From Candidatus Thiodiazotropha sp. (lineage in GTDB: Bacteria; Pseudomonadota; Gammaproteobacteria; Chromatiales; Chromatiaceae), in the NCBI GenBank assembly GCA_023838465.1, contig JAIVEQ010000010.1, forward strand, positions 21,490 through 85,489: 64,000 bases of DNA. The letters run 5' to 3'. The translations under genes and the position numbers were made by a program. Of this stretch, positions 29,834-39,751 are shown piece after piece. The notes under the pieces are model-generated. The model had not been told where the DNA came from, did no database searches, and was given only the letters and a program-made list of their open reading frames with translations. Position 1 is the first letter of the stretch. The number at the start of each line of letters is the position of its first letter.

Positions 29834-29912
29834 CCGATTTGATACCCTCTCACTCTGCCATTCCTGGCCTGCTTGCAAGCGATTAATACTAGACAGCATT
29901 ACTCTGTTCAAA

Positions 29913-30314
29913 CTATTCGGATTTACGCAAATGCTCGATATAGTGTGGACGATCATCCATGATTAATTTTACACCTTCCGCCCATGCCTGCAGCCGCTGT
30001 TCACTCCCTTTGATTTTAAGATCACAGTGTGCCCGTCCCTGACTCTCCAGTGGGATCGGGATCATGTCCCGGTAAGTGTAGATATTCTCTCCAACATCAC
30101 CACCATCGCAGACACAGGGACTTGCCGGTAGATCAGATTCAATCTCGGCGCCATCGAACACTAGAGCACCGGCCTGCCACCAGCGGGTTTTCTCTTCCGA
30201 GCCACTCATAGTCTTGATGATGATAGCGCGGGAGAAGCGTACGGTTAACTTGTTGTTTTCAAAGCTGACCGATTCGATGTCACTGCCGGGCAGCTCTATT
30301 GTGCTTGAATCCAT
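29913..30314 (-). CDS. Uncharacterised 133-residue protein
   Basis: No family recognised. The N-terminal half is beta-rich (SVSFENNKLTVRFSRAIIIK), followed by a Trp-rich patch (RWWQAGALVFDGAEIE) and a PCVCDGGDVGEN segment with two Cys. This looks like a small beta-sandwich or barrel protein. No signal peptide. It is a clean frame between nfi (convergent) and ntrC, and it has neighbour-like codon use. Confidence 0.65.
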   Translation of the reverse strand: MDSSTIELPGSDIESVSFENNKLTVRFSRAIIIKTMSGSEEKTRWWQAGALVFDGAEIESDLPASPCVCDGGDVGENIYTYRDMIPIPLESQGRAHCDLKIKGSEQRLQAWAEGVKLIMDDRPHYIEHLRKSE

Positions 30315-30475
30315 GGAAATTACCTACCTGTTAACACTGTCGACCCATCGTATACTTAAACACAAGTCGTTTGTCTCTGATCAAAGCTGGGAGTGCATCA
30401 TAGCGTTATGACCACAACAGGCAAATAGTTAGTTACCCGGACATTTCTAGGGAAGAGCCAAATAATTTTACTTGC

Positions 30476-31882
30476 CTAAGACTCTTCCATCCCAAGGTCT
30501 TTGATCTTTCGGGTCAGCGTATTGCGCCCCCAGCCCAACAATCGCGCTGCATCCTGACGTCTGCCAGCAGTATGCTCCAAGGCGGTTTCAATCATTACGG
30601 TCTCAAAGTCGGGTCCCGCTTCGTTGAGTAATCCCTCACACCCCTCTTGCAATCTTTTTTTCGCCCAGTCTCTCAGCAGTTGGCGCCAATCATCCTGGAA
30701 GGTGGGTGGCGTTTCGCTATCTCTTAACTCGGTGGGCAGGTCATCGATATGGATCTCCTGCCCGGATGCCATGACCGTTAGCCAACGTGCTGTGTTTTCC
30801 AGTTGCCGTACATTGCCCGGCCATTCCATCTGACTCAGATAGGCCACAGTCTCCGGCAGGAGCAATTTACTCTCTACCGCAAGCTCCTCTGCGGTGTTGC
30901 TCAGAAAGTGTTTCATCAGCACTGGAATGTCTTCACGCCGTTGTCGCAACGCAGGGATATGGATACGGATGACATTCAGTCGGTGAAACAGATCTTCCCG
31001 AAAGGAACCCGATTTGACCAATCCCTCCAGATGTTGATGGGTGGCGGCTATGATACGAACATCCACCTTGACCGGCTCGTGTCCACCCACACGATAGAAC
31101 TCTCCATCGGCCAGCACCCGTAGCAAGCGTGTCTGTAGTTCCGCAGGCATGTCGCCGATCTCATCCAGAAACAGGGTACCGCTATCAGCCTGCTCAAAGC
31201 GTCCCACTCGCCGGGTCTGTGCCCCTGTGAAGGCACCCCGCTCATGGCCGAACAGTTCCGACTCCATCAGGTCCCTTGGGATAGCCGCCATGTTCAATGC
31301 AATAAAGGGGCCCACAGCCCGACTGCTGTGTCGGTGTAATGCCTGGGCCACCAACTCCTTGCCTGTACCCGACTCTCCGTTGATCAACACGGTAATGTTA
31401 GATCGGGCCAATCGACCTATGGCACGAAATACCTCCTGCATGGCCGGTGCCTCGCCGATGATCTCCTTCTCTTTTTCTTTGGCGTTGATAGCTGGCTTTT
31501 CATCCACTGTTATCTGCTGACGACAGGCACGGCGGATCTGCTGAACGGCGTCATCCACATCGAATGGTTTGGGTAGATACTCGAACGCACCGCCGTGATA
31601 GGCCGACACGGCACTTTCCAGATCGGAATGCGCTGTCATGATAATAACCGGCAGTCCTGGAAAACGCGCATGCAGAAGTTCCAGCAGTTCCAGGCCATCC
31701 ATTCCCGGCATACGAATATCGGAGACCACAACATCCGGTTGCTCTTTATCTAAAAAACTGAGTACATGATCGGCACTTTCGAAACTGGTGACATCCATAT
31801 CCGCTTTTTCCAGGGTCTTCTCCAGCACCCAACGAATCGACCGATCGTCATCGATGACCCAGACCCGGCATGTTCTATCCAT
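30476..31882 (-). CDS. ntrC: Nitrogen regulation response regulator NtrC
   Basis: 468 residues (E. coli 469). Receiver domain with phospho-acceptor Asp in VVVSDIRMPGMDGLE (about 49-63); AAA+ sigma-54 activation domain with GESGTGKE (about 167-174), ESELFGHERGAFTGA (GAFTGA loop) and FLDEIGDMP; C-terminal Fis-type helix-turn-helix (AARLLGWGRNTLTRKIKDLG). Phosphorylated NtrC binds upstream sites and activates sigma-54 promoters such as glnA. It overlaps the end of ntrB by 8 bases. Confidence 0.97.
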   Translation of the reverse strand: MDRTCRVWVIDDDRSIRWVLEKTLEKADMDVTSFESADHVLSFLDKEQPDVVVSDIRMPGMDGLELLELLHARFPGLPVIIMTAHSDLESAVSAYHGGAFEYLPKPFDVDDAVQQIRRACRQQITVDEKPAINAKEKEKEIIGEAPAMQEVFRAIGRLARSNITVLINGESGTGKELVAQALHRHSSRAVGPFIALNMAAIPRDLMESELFGHERGAFTGAQTRRVGRFEQADSGTLFLDEIGDMPAELQTRLLRVLADGEFYRVGGHEPVKVDVRIIAATHQHLEGLVKSGSFREDLFHRLNVIRIHIPALRQRREDIPVLMKHFLSNTAEELAVESKLLLPETVAYLSQMEWPGNVRQLENTARWLTVMASGQEIHIDDLPTELRDSETPPTFQDDWRQLLRDWAKKRLQEGCEGLLNEAGPDFETVMIETALEHTAGRRQDAARLLGWGRNTLTRKIKDLGMEES

Positions 31883-32951
31883 CTGCCCGCTCCAAAGGAA
31901 GTAACACTCTAAACACGGTATGTCCCGGTTTGCTCGTAAATTCGATCAACCCCTGATGCCTGTTGATCAGGGTCTGGGATATGGATAGTCCTAGTCCCAT
32001 ACCATCACTTCCTGATACCAGGGGAAAAAAGACCCGCTCCTGTATATCAAGCGGTATCCCCGGTCCGTTATCAGAGATTTCGATGGAGATTACCAGTCGA
32101 TGACGCAGATTGCCGATGGTGAACTGGCGTAGTATTCGACTGGTTATACCCATCACCCCTTTCGTTCCTGCCGCTTTGGCGCCATTTCTGAGAATATTCA
32201 GAAATGCCTGGATCAATTGATCCAAGTCTCCGGTCAGTAGTGGAATACTTGGGTCATAATCTTTTTGAATCTTCAGATTGGGGCCGGTTTCTGCTTTTAC
32301 CAGACTGCATACACGCTCCAGGACCTGATGAATATTCAACGGTTTCATTTCCGGGATACGATTCGGCCCCAGCATGCTATCCACAAGATTCTGTAATCGA
32401 TCCGCTTCCTCGATAATGATCTGGGTATATTCCGTGAGTGATACGTCAGGAAGCTCTCTTTCCAACAACTGCGCAGCGCCCCTTAATCCCCCCAATGGGT
32501 TCTTAATCTCATGGGCGAGCCCCCTTACCAATGCACGACTGGCTTGGTTGCGAGAGAGGATCTGTTCCTCCTTCGTAATCCTCAGCTGCCTGTCGACCTG
32601 CTGTATCTCTACCAGAAATTCGTTGATATCCTGACCTGTTCTTAGAGGGATCACTGTGCAATCCACGGTAATCTCATGGCCCTCCTGCAGATCAAGCTGA
32701 TGTTCCCTCTCGGTGAATGGCTGACCCGTCTCCAGAGAGCGCGATAGATTTTCCTGCACAACACCACCAGAGCAATGGATCATCTCAGCTGCCGGGCTGC
32801 CAATCACTTTACGGGCACTGACCTCGAACAACATCTCTGCCGAAGAGTTGATATATAACAACTTAAAATCACGATCGAACAACAGGATTGCCGTACTCAG
32901 ATTATCCAGTACCCGCTTCTCCATTCCTCTTTCTACTGTATCTAAATTCAT
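31875..32951 (-). CDS. glnL: Nitrogen regulation histidine kinase NtrB
   Basis: 358 residues (E. coli GlnL 349). N-terminal PAS domain (about 15-120), dimerisation/phosphotransfer box with the active His in RGLAHEIKNPLGGLRGAAQL (about 139-158), and HATPase domain with DNGPGIP (about 289) and GMGLGLSIS (about 318). It phosphorylates NtrC in low nitrogen, under control of PII. Membrane helices are absent, as expected for this soluble kinase. An internal ATG (residue 10) is an alternative start. Confidence 0.96.
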   Translation of the reverse strand: MNLDTVERGMEKRVLDNLSTAILLFDRDFKLLYINSSAEMLFEVSARKVIGSPAAEMIHCSGGVVQENLSRSLETGQPFTEREHQLDLQEGHEITVDCTVIPLRTGQDINEFLVEIQQVDRQLRITKEEQILSRNQASRALVRGLAHEIKNPLGGLRGAAQLLERELPDVSLTEYTQIIIEEADRLQNLVDSMLGPNRIPEMKPLNIHQVLERVCSLVKAETGPNLKIQKDYDPSIPLLTGDLDQLIQAFLNILRNGAKAAGTKGVMGITSRILRQFTIGNLRHRLVISIEISDNGPGIPLDIQERVFFPLVSGSDGMGLGLSISQTLINRHQGLIEFTSKPGHTVFRVLLPLERADG

Positions 32952-33213
32952 AGACTGATGTGAGGCAAATAGTGGGCCAACAAACCATCAACTCAGTACT
33001 TTTTTCAATCTGAAGCTGAGTGTTCCCAGTGAAAATGGCTAAACGCCTGCTGCTGTTCGCGATACGCCTTCGCTAGCATGAATAACAGGGCTGAATAGCT
33101 CAAATAGATGGCTTTAAATCACGGGTTCATTAGCATGGAATGGAGACCGAACCCGCTATAGACCAGCAACTTATTACCCTCTATGCACCATTATAGTGCA
33201 AACAAGTGTGATC

Positions 33214-33717
33214 CTAGTTGACGGCTGCCTGACGGAGATGGAAGATGACGCTGTTTGAGTCTTTTAACGATTCACCCTGATCATTGACGATTTTCGCCTG
33301 AAGGGTGTGGGTGCCACGATTCAACTCCTGCAAAATCAATTGGGTCTGGGTGATGTCCGAATCGAGCTTGGTGCCGTCTACAAACAGATGAATGACATGG
33401 CCGGTTGCCAGAGCAGGGGAGATGGAGAGTCCAACAGGAACTGAACCGTCGGCATTGCGGATAGTTTCATCACTGACCGGTTGAGCAATCTCAAATCTGG
33501 CATAGTTACCAGCCGATGCAGCGGCCTCTTCTTCACTCTGCTCATCTATAGAGTGTGATGTATTCTTCTGCTTGTCGCTGACAGTAATTCGCTCAGCATC
33601 TGGATGGTAGCGCTCGGAATAGACGATCTCGCCATCCTCAGATGTATATTTATAGACATCCCTGGCAAACAGCGGCAGTGCCATCAACAGAATAATCAGA
33701 AGTATTCCTATACGCAT
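33214..33717 (-). CDS. DUF4124 domain protein with signal peptide
   Basis: 167 residues: signal peptide (MRIGILLIILLMALPLFA), then the DUF4124 core RDVYKYTSEDGEIVYSERY, a variable linker, and a C-terminal domain with VGLSISPALATGHVIHLFVDG and THTLQAKIVNDQGESL that resembles an Ig-like fold. Probably periplasmic; function unknown. It lies between glnA and ntrB, where DUF4124 genes are often found in gammaproteobacteria. The strong terminator after glnA implies separate transcription or read-through only. Confidence 0.82.
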   Translation of the reverse strand: MRIGILLIILLMALPLFARDVYKYTSEDGEIVYSERYHPDAERITVSDKQKNTSHSIDEQSEEEAAASAGNYARFEIAQPVSDETIRNADGSVPVGLSISPALATGHVIHLFVDGTKLDSDITQTQLILQELNRGTHTLQAKIVNDQGESLKDSNSVIFHLRQAAVN

Positions 33718-33768
33718 GGGCTAAAGCATAGACCAGGCAGGGCACTATAAACAAGCGACAGAGTTCGC

Positions 33769-33796
33769 AAAAAAAACGCCTCCCTAAAGGGAGGCG
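33769..33796 (-). terminator. Rho-independent terminator of glnA
   Basis: On the minus strand CGCCTCCCT pairs with AGGGAGGCG around a 2-base loop and is followed by eight T. It is a textbook intrinsic terminator 34 bases after the glnA stop. Confidence 0.93.
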
Positions 33797-33829
33797 CTTA
33801 AACTACACATCAATTTACAATTTGCTTGG

Positions 33830-35236
33830 TCAGAGGCTGTAATACATATCGAACTCCACCGGATGGGTGGTCATACGCATGGTGGTAACCTCTTCCATCT
33901 TCAGCGCGATATAGCCATCGATCAGATCGTCGGTAAAGACCCCACCTGCAGTCAGAAATTCCCTGTCCCCATCAAGCGCTTCCAATGCCATATCGAGGCT
34001 ATGACAGACTGTTGGGATACTGAGTGCCTCTTCAGCGGGGAGGTCATAGAGATCCTTATCCATGGCATCACCGGGGTGGATCTTGTTCTGGATACCGTCC
34101 AGGCCGGCCATCATCAATGCAGCAAAAGCAAGATAGGGATTGGCTGTCGGATCAGGGAAACGCACCTCGATACGACGACCCTTCGGACTCGCTACCCAGG
34201 GTATACGGATGGAAGCGGAGCGGTTGCGGGCAGAGTAGGCCAGCATGACGGGGGCTTCAAAACCTGGTACTAGGCGCTTGTATGAGTTGGTGGATGCGTT
34301 GGTGAATGCGTTCAAGGCACGGGCATGCTTGATAGTACCACCGATGTAATAGAGGGCGGCTTCAGAAAGCCCACCGTACTGATCGCCGGCAAAGATATTT
34401 TCACCACCCTTACCCAGGGATTGATGCACATGCATACCGGATCCATTGTCGCCAACGATCGGTTTGGGCATGAAGGTAGCTGTCTTGCCATAGGCATGCG
34501 CGACATTCCAGGTACAGTATTTCTGGATCTGGACCCAGTCGGCACGCTCTACCAGGGTACTGAATCGGGTACCGATTTCACACTGACCGGCAGTTGCCAC
34601 CTCATGATGGTGAACCTCAACAGGTACACCCATCTCTTCCATCGCTAAACACATTGCGCCACGCAGATCGTGCAGTGAATCAACAGGAGGTACCGGGAAA
34701 TAGCCACCCTTTACACCTGGACGGTGACCGATGTTGCCATCTTCATAGACACGCTCGGAGTTCCATTCGGCCTCTTCAGAGTCGATCTTAACCATCGAGC
34801 CACTCATGTCGACACTCCAGCGCACGTCATCAAGGACAAAGAATTCCGGTTCTGGACCGAAATAGGCCGCGTCGGCAATGCCTGTGGATGCGAGATAGGC
34901 CTCAGCACGTTTTGCCACTGAGCGAGGATCACGTTCATAACCCTGCATGGTGGCTGGCTCGAGGATGTCGCAACGGATATTCAGGGTGTTCTCATCCGCG
35001 AAAGGGTCGATCACAGAGGTGGCGTCCTCCGGCATCAGGATCATGTCGGATTCATTGATGCCCTTCCAGCCTGCGATGGATGACCCATCAAACATCTTAC
35101 CATCAGTGAACATCTCTTCATTGATTTCACTGATTGGCAGGGTAACGTGCTGCTCTTTACCGCGGGTATCGGTAAAACGCAGATCGACAAACTTCACGTC
35201 ATTGTCTTTGATCATCTTCAGGGCTTTAGAGGCCAT
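33830..35236 (-). CDS. glnA: Glutamine synthetase, type I
   Basis: 468 residues (E. coli 469), ATP-dependent condensation of ammonia with glutamate. Recognisable: [12 protein letters not shown] (about 49-60), EPEFFVLDD (about 131), [16 protein letters not shown] [12 protein letters not shown] (about 264-275), [10 protein letters not shown] (about 339-348) and the adenylylation loop DLYDLPAEE with the modifiable Tyr (about 397). So activity should be controlled by GlnE adenylylation. GGAG lies before the ATG. A sigma-54 promoter and an NtrC-type site lie upstream. Confidence 0.98.
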   Translation of the reverse strand: MASKALKMIKDNDVKFVDLRFTDTRGKEQHVTLPISEINEEMFTDGKMFDGSSIAGWKGINESDMILMPEDATSVIDPFADENTLNIRCDILEPATMQGYERDPRSVAKRAEAYLASTGIADAAYFGPEPEFFVLDDVRWSVDMSGSMVKIDSEEAEWNSERVYEDGNIGHRPGVKGGYFPVPPVDSLHDLRGAMCLAMEEMGVPVEVHHHEVATAGQCEIGTRFSTLVERADWVQIQKYCTWNVAHAYGKTATFMPKPIVGDNGSGMHVHQSLGKGGENIFAGDQYGGLSEAALYYIGGTIKHARALNAFTNASTNSYKRLVPGFEAPVMLAYSARNRSASIRIPWVASPKGRRIEVRFPDPTANPYLAFAALMMAGLDGIQNKIHPGDAMDKDLYDLPAEEALSIPTVCHSLDMALEALDGDREFLTAGGVFTDDLIDGYIALKMEEVTTMRMTTHPVEFDMYYSL

Positions 35237-35339
35237 CTTCTTCTCCAGAATTTTGGGTTATTCAATGCTGAGCAATATCAGCCACTCATAAGCTTTCGCA
35301 GCCGGGCAACTATACCAGACGCTTTGGATAACGCAGAAG

Positions 35340-35355
35340 AGCATGATTCATGCCA
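35340..35355 (-). promoter_or_regulatory. Sigma-54 promoter of glnA
   Basis: Read on the minus strand: TGGCATGAATCATGCT, against the consensus TGGCAC-N5-TTGCT. GG and GC are exactly 10 bases apart as sigma-54 requires; two other positions differ. The predicted start site is about 90 bases before the glnA ATG. Confidence 0.7.
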
Positions 35356-35533
35356 TGCGACAAACTTTCAATAAACAGGTCTCTGCACGATCAAATAAAT
35401 CCTGCTTTAATTATTCGAAAAGTGCTGCAAATGAACGAGTTAATCTAGTCAAGCAGGTCTCACGCCACCTTTTTTCCTAATAGGTAATAACACAAACCGA
35501 AAGATATCCTAGTTAACCTCAAATCAGCCTGGC

Positions 35534-35548
35534 GCACCATAATAGTGC
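35534..35548. promoter_or_regulatory. NtrC-type binding site upstream of glnA
   Basis: GCACCATAATAGTGC is an inverted repeat matching the NtrC consensus GCACYA-N3-TRGTGC at all fixed positions. It lies about 200 bases upstream of the predicted sigma-54 start site, in the 343-base gap between glnA and the transporter gene, and close to the 3' end of the latter. Confidence 0.65.
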
Positions 35549-35579
35549 AAGCAATTCACTGTAGCGCACCAAAAGAGGG

Positions 35580-36716
35580 CTAACCAAACCAGATCTGCAC
35601 CTTCCTAAATACATCCGATCCGTCAATTGCCGTCTGAAACTTGTCACGCAGGCTATCCGCCTTCTCATTTGAGATAAAGCAATGGGTCGGTAGATGGAGA
35701 TCAACATCGATACGGCCAGAGAGATAGTGCAAAACCACTCGCTTTCTCTCTTCATAGCAGGTTATCTCCGCCCACAGTGAATCAAGCAAGGCTTCAGCCT
35801 CTGATCGCAAGGGTAGATGGGCACAGGAGGGGCCCTCTTCGTCGTCCTCCGGATCGATGTGGACCGTCACATCTTCAAGTACATCCACCCCTTCAATCAG
35901 GCCATACTGAACGACTTCGGCAATACGATGCCCCTCAGAGACACTCAGCCAGTGGTCTACCTGGACATGTACATCGGCCAAGGCATGACCACCCAGCTTG
36001 CGTGTTCTTAACATATGGACGCTTTTCACCCCGGAGATCTTGCTGATAAAATCGCGTATTTCTAAAACCGACTCCTCTTCAAGTCCGGCATCCGCCAACT
36101 CCTGTGACGCGGTCCAGCCCAGATCCCAGCCTATCTTTGCCACCATCAAACCCACCAATACGGCAGCGATTGCATCAAGGTAGGGGAGTCCCAGCATGGT
36201 TCCGCCAATCCCGATTAACACCACCACCGAGGAGACGGAATCACTGCGATGGTGCCAGGCATTGGCCCGCAACAGGTTTGAATTAATCAGGTTAGCGAAG
36301 TGCCTGGTGTAGAAAAACAGACCTTCATTGGCGAGAATTGAGAAGGCGGCTACATAGAGGGTGAACGGCTCAGGTTGTAACAGTTCCTCAGGCACGAACA
36401 GGCGCTCCGCTGCATCCCACACGATACCAATACCTACCGTGATCAGAATTCCACCCAGGACCAATGTGCCGACCGTTTCGAATCGGCCATGTCCATAGGG
36501 ATGATCCTCATCCGGTGCCTCTTTGGCATGCCGTGCCGTAAACAGCACCAGGGCATCAGTCAGCAGATCTGAAAGCGAGTGCACGCCATCGGCAATCAGT
36601 GACTGAGATTGACCTATCCAACCAAACACTATCTTGAGCACCGCCAGAAGCGTGTTTGTCAGCGCACCGACAACGGCTACTTTACGACTGACTTTATAGC
36701 GTTGTTCCTGGATCAT
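35580..36716 (-). CDS. Cation diffusion facilitator transporter
   Basis: 378 residues, longer than FieF (300). Six membrane helices occupy the first 215 residues, with the metal motif DGVHSLSDLLTD (about 42-53) and DEDHPYGHGRFET (about 70-82). The cytoplasmic C-terminal ZT-dimer domain (about 215-300) is followed by an extra ~75-residue segment that looks like a partial repeat of the same beta-alpha fold. CDF proteins export Zn, Fe, Co or Cd by proton antiport; metal choice is not readable. Its start overlaps the end of tusA by 4 bases. Confidence 0.9.
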   Translation of the reverse strand: MIQEQRYKVSRKVAVVGALTNTLLAVLKIVFGWIGQSQSLIADGVHSLSDLLTDALVLFTARHAKEAPDEDHPYGHGRFETVGTLVLGGILITVGIGIVWDAAERLFVPEELLQPEPFTLYVAAFSILANEGLFFYTRHFANLINSNLLRANAWHHRSDSVSSVVVLIGIGGTMLGLPYLDAIAAVLVGLMVAKIGWDLGWTASQELADAGLEEESVLEIRDFISKISGVKSVHMLRTRKLGGHALADVHVQVDHWLSVSEGHRIAEVVQYGLIEGVDVLEDVTVHIDPEDDEEGPSCAHLPLRSEAEALLDSLWAEITCYEERKRVVLHYLSGRIDVDLHLPTHCFISNEKADSLRDKFQTAIDGSDVFRKVQIWFG

Positions 36717-36961
36717 GACTTGCCATCCCGTACCACTTCAACCACGACAATATACTCTCCATCAACGGTTTGGGTCTCCACCACCCGGTGGCCGTTGATA
36801 CGTGACCAGGCAGGAATATCATTGAGTGCCCCCGGGTCGGTACAGATCGCTTCAACCAGACTACCATCTGGCAACAGCTCGATTGCATTCTGAACCCTGA
36901 TCACCGGCATCGGACAGAGCAAACGCCTACAGTCGATTATCTGCCGACTCAAATCAACCAC
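36713..36961 (-). CDS. TusA-family sulfur carrier
   Basis: 82 residues with a GTG start. It has the TusA signature: the active-site Cys in LLCPMPVIRVQNAI (about 14-27) and GSLVEAICTDPGALNDIPAW (about 33-52). TusA proteins accept persulfide sulfur and pass it to tRNA thiolation or, in sulfur oxidisers, to Dsr/Hdr proteins. Here it overlaps both neighbours (13 bases with the PP-loop gene, 4 with the transporter), so translation is coupled. This suggests it supplies sulfur to the adjacent PP-loop enzyme. Confidence 0.92.
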   Translation of the reverse strand: MVDLSRQIIDCRRLLCPMPVIRVQNAIELLPDGSLVEAICTDPGALNDIPAWSRINGHRVVETQTVDGEYIVVVEVVRDGKS

Positions 36962-37992
36962 TCCTTCGGGATCTCGTGCGCCTGCATCGGATGCACCTTC
37001 AATATCCGCGTATCACCTGCCAGATCGGTAAACTGCAGTTCAACTTCATCCGCATTACGGCCCTGACTATAGCGAGCCACCAATCGAGCAATCAGTTCTA
37101 CATCCTGATCACCGATGTCCCCATCGATCAGGGCGAACGGCCCGCCGTGGCTCACTGTCTTCAGATGCGGGTAGAGTTTACGGTAGCCCTGCATAAAATT
37201 GGCTTCACCCTCTTCTCGGGCGATAATTATCTTGAAGTGGCTGGCCGGTCGCAGGTGACGACCCACCTTGAGCAGCATGATGTCATCCATCTCATATTCC
37301 CGATTGCCACGGGCGCGCCAGAGATCTTTCAATTTAATGGCATACGACTCGTCAGTCAGAAAACAGCAACCACCGGCAGGTTGTGCATAATCCTCAATAC
37401 CGAGACTTGCAGCCAGCGCCATTTGTGGCTTTCTGCTACGACCTGAGAAACCATACAACCGTGTGCGATCTACCCAACCCGCTCTTTCCGGTAGGGTCTC
37501 AGGCAGGTTCTTGGCGCAAAGGGGGCGTAGCAGCAGATCTTCTGCACCCGATTCGCCAGAAACAATGGGCATAGTATCTTTGCGCTGAGACATCGGCCGC
37601 TGGCCAATGACTTCACCGGTAACGATAAAATCGAACCCCTTGGCCTGAATCCACTCATGGGCCTTGCGTACCATAAAGACCTTACAGTCCAGACAGGGAT
37701 TCAGATTAGCGCCGTAGCCATGCTTCGGGTTGATCAGAACCTGTTTGTACTCCTCAACAATATCAACAATATGCAGCTTGATACCCAGTTGCTCAGCAAC
37801 CCAGAGTGCATTGTTTCGTTTATCCTTCTTTTGATCGCGCTTGCGTATAGCATGGGTATGGCCTTCGACACAGAAACCGGTGAAGAAATTGATCCCCTCA
37901 ACATGAATGCCTTGTTCCAGCATGACCCGCGCGGCCAGCAGTGAGTCCAACCCACCTGAGATCAGCACTGCTGCTTTTCGTTGCTCGCTCAT
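36949..37992 (-). CDS. PP-loop ATPase / sulfurtransferase with NFACT-like C-terminal domain
   Basis: 347 residues from the ATG at 37992; the open frame extends 21 codons upstream without conserved residues. N-terminal PP-loop SGGLDSLLAA (about 12-21) as in ThiI and MnmA, a Cys pair in NLNPCLDCKVFM (about 98-109) and PAGGCCFLTD (about 210-219). The C-terminal third (MLLKVGRHLRPASHFKIIIA onward) resembles the NFACT-R (DUF814) domain. Such fusions were predicted to thiolate RNA. It precedes tusA in an overlapping operon, which supports sulfur transfer to a nucleic acid or metabolite. It is not canonical MnmA or ThiI. Confidence 0.75.
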   Translation of the reverse strand: MSEQRKAAVLISGGLDSLLAARVMLEQGIHVEGINFFTGFCVEGHTHAIRKRDQKKDKRNNALWVAEQLGIKLHIVDIVEEYKQVLINPKHGYGANLNPCLDCKVFMVRKAHEWIQAKGFDFIVTGEVIGQRPMSQRKDTMPIVSGESGAEDLLLRPLCAKNLPETLPERAGWVDRTRLYGFSGRSRKPQMALAASLGIEDYAQPAGGCCFLTDESYAIKLKDLWRARGNREYEMDDIMLLKVGRHLRPASHFKIIIAREEGEANFMQGYRKLYPHLKTVSHGGPFALIDGDIGDQDVELIARLVARYSQGRNADEVELQFTDLAGDTRILKVHPMQAHEIPKEWLI

Positions 37993-38147
37993 AGTTGAAT
38001 GAAGTTGATGGAAAAGCGGAATTATACCCTGATTTTGAAAAAAACTGCCCCACAAGTATGCAACACAATGATTAACAAAGCGGCATAATGGAATGTAGGA
38101 TTTGTGGATATAATGCAGTCTGCTTTACACAATACCAGGGGATAACC

Positions 38148-38597
38148 ATGGAAGTATTTCGAAATTTAGCCCTCTCACTTTTGCTACTGCTCGCTAGCTC
38201 GGCGGTCTCTGCCAGCGGTCTACTGGATGCGCTGACAAGCCAGTTAGGCGTCACCTCAGAACAAGCAGCGGGTGGTGCCGGTTCTTTGTTTAATTTGGCC
38301 AAAAGTAGCCTGGCACCCAGTGATTTCTCACAAATCGCCTCTGTCGTACCTGGCATTGACAGTATGATGTCTGCCGCACCAGTAGCTGATAAGGCATCCG
38401 GCGGTGTTGGTGCAGTGGCTTCGATGCTGGGGGGGGAAGGCTCTTTAGGGAATCTTGCCAATTTGGCTTCATCATTCAGTGAGCTAGGCCTGTCTTCTGA
38501 CATGATTGGCAAATTCACCCCTGTTGTACTCGAATATCTGCAAAGTGCAGGGGGTGATACCGTCATGGAAATGATGAAAGGCGCACTCGCCATGTAG
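38148..38597 (+). CDS. DUF2780 secreted protein (VcgC/VcgE type)
   Basis: 149 residues from the ATG at 38148 (AGGGGAT upstream). A signal peptide (about 1-22, ending ASSAVSAS) is followed by the DUF2780 region, rich in Gly, Ala and Ser: LTSQLGVTSEQAAGGAGSLF (about 29-48) and FSELGLSSDMIGKFTPVVLEYL (about 115-136). Exported, function unknown. It is monocistronic, divergent from the PP-loop operon. Confidence 0.85.
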   Translation: MEVFRNLALSLLLLLASSAVSASGLLDALTSQLGVTSEQAAGGAGSLFNLAKSSLAPSDFSQIASVVPGIDSMMSAAPVADKASGGVGAVASMLGGEGSLGNLANLASSFSELGLSSDMIGKFTPVVLEYLQSAGGDTVMEMMKGALAM

Positions 38598-38625
38598 TGA
38601 TTCACATTTGCAATCACCCATCATT

Positions 38626-38655
38626 GCCCATGCCTTCACTGATGATGGCATGGGC
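38626..38655. terminator. Hairpin after the DUF2780 gene
   Basis: GCCCATGCC (38626-38634) and GGCATGGGC (38647-38655) form a perfect 9-bp stem. No T-tract follows, so termination is only possible. Confidence 0.4.
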
Positions 38656-38812
38656 TGCAAAGACAACCCTCCCTAAAAACATCACCGATTCGAGTTTCAA
38701 AGCACTTGCATTGAACACCTCAGCATAGGATTTACCCGTCAGTGGGTTAGCCATAGGCAGGCTGCATCGTTATACTTACGCGGTTTTCCTCCACATCAAC
38801 CGGGGTTTCGAT

Positions 38813-39751
38813 GTGAACCAAACTTCAGAACCAAAAAAAAGCGAAATCAGAACCTTCCAGGATCTGATCTTTGCCCTACAAAACTACTGGGCGAATCAGG
38901 GATGTATCATTCTGCAACCCTATGACATGGAGATGGGTGCCGGTACCTTCCACACCGCAACCTTTTTGCGCTCAATCGGTCCTGAGCCCTGGAATGCTGC
39001 TTATGTACAGCCTTCTCGTCGTCCTACAGATGGGCGCTATGGGGAAAATCCAAACCGTTTGCAACACTACTACCAGTATCAGGTAGTCATGAAACCATCC
39101 CCGAAAAATATCCAACAGCTCTATCTGGGCTCGCTGGAGATGCTGGGTCTCGATCTCAAAGTCCACGATATTCGCTTTGTCGAAGATAACTGGGAATCAC
39201 CCACATTGGGTGCCTGGGGATTGGGTTGGGAAGTTTGGTTGAATGGTATGGAGGTCACTCAGTTCACCTATTTTCAGCAGGTCGGTGGACTCGACTGCCG
39301 TCCGGTGACTGGTGAAATTACCTATGGCCTTGAACGAATTGCGATGTATCTCCAAGGTGTGGAGAGTCTGTTCGATCTGGTCTGGACCGAAGGTCCTCAG
39401 GGGATAGTGACCTATGGCGATGTGTTTCATCAGAATGAAGTTGAGCAAACTGCTTACAATTTCGAACACGCTGATGTGAAATATCTTTTTGGACAGTTTG
39501 ATCAGTGCGAAAAGGAGTCTGAAAAGCTCATAGAGTTGGATCTTCCTTTACCGGCCTACGAACAGGTTCTCAAGGCATCCCACACGTTCAACCTGCTGGA
39601 TGCGCGGCATGCCATCTCTGTGACTGAGCGCCAGCGCTATATATTGAAGGTGCGAGGGCTTGCACGAGCAGTCGCCCAGGCCTATTACGATGCCCGAGAA
39701 CGCCTTGATTTTCCCATGTTAAAGCCTACCCGGGAGGTCGCTAATGGCTGA
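38813..39751 (+). CDS. glyQ: Glycyl-tRNA synthetase alpha subunit
   Basis: 312 residues (E. coli 303), catalytic subunit of the alpha2-beta2 bacterial enzyme. Class II motifs are visible in [22 protein letters not shown] (about 31-52), [20 protein letters not shown] (about 66-85) and the RIAMYLQG segment. The annotated start is GTG at 38813; the first dozen residues are variable and match other family members in length. It overlaps glyS by 8 bases. Confidence 0.97.
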   Translation: MNQTSEPKKSEIRTFQDLIFALQNYWANQGCIILQPYDMEMGAGTFHTATFLRSIGPEPWNAAYVQPSRRPTDGRYGENPNRLQHYYQYQVVMKPSPKNIQQLYLGSLEMLGLDLKVHDIRFVEDNWESPTLGAWGLGWEVWLNGMEVTQFTYFQQVGGLDCRPVTGEITYGLERIAMYLQGVESLFDLVWTEGPQGIVTYGDVFHQNEVEQTAYNFEHADVKYLFGQFDQCEKESEKLIELDLPLPAYEQVLKASHTFNLLDARHAISVTERQRYILKVRGLARAVAQAYYDARERLDFPMLKPTREVANG

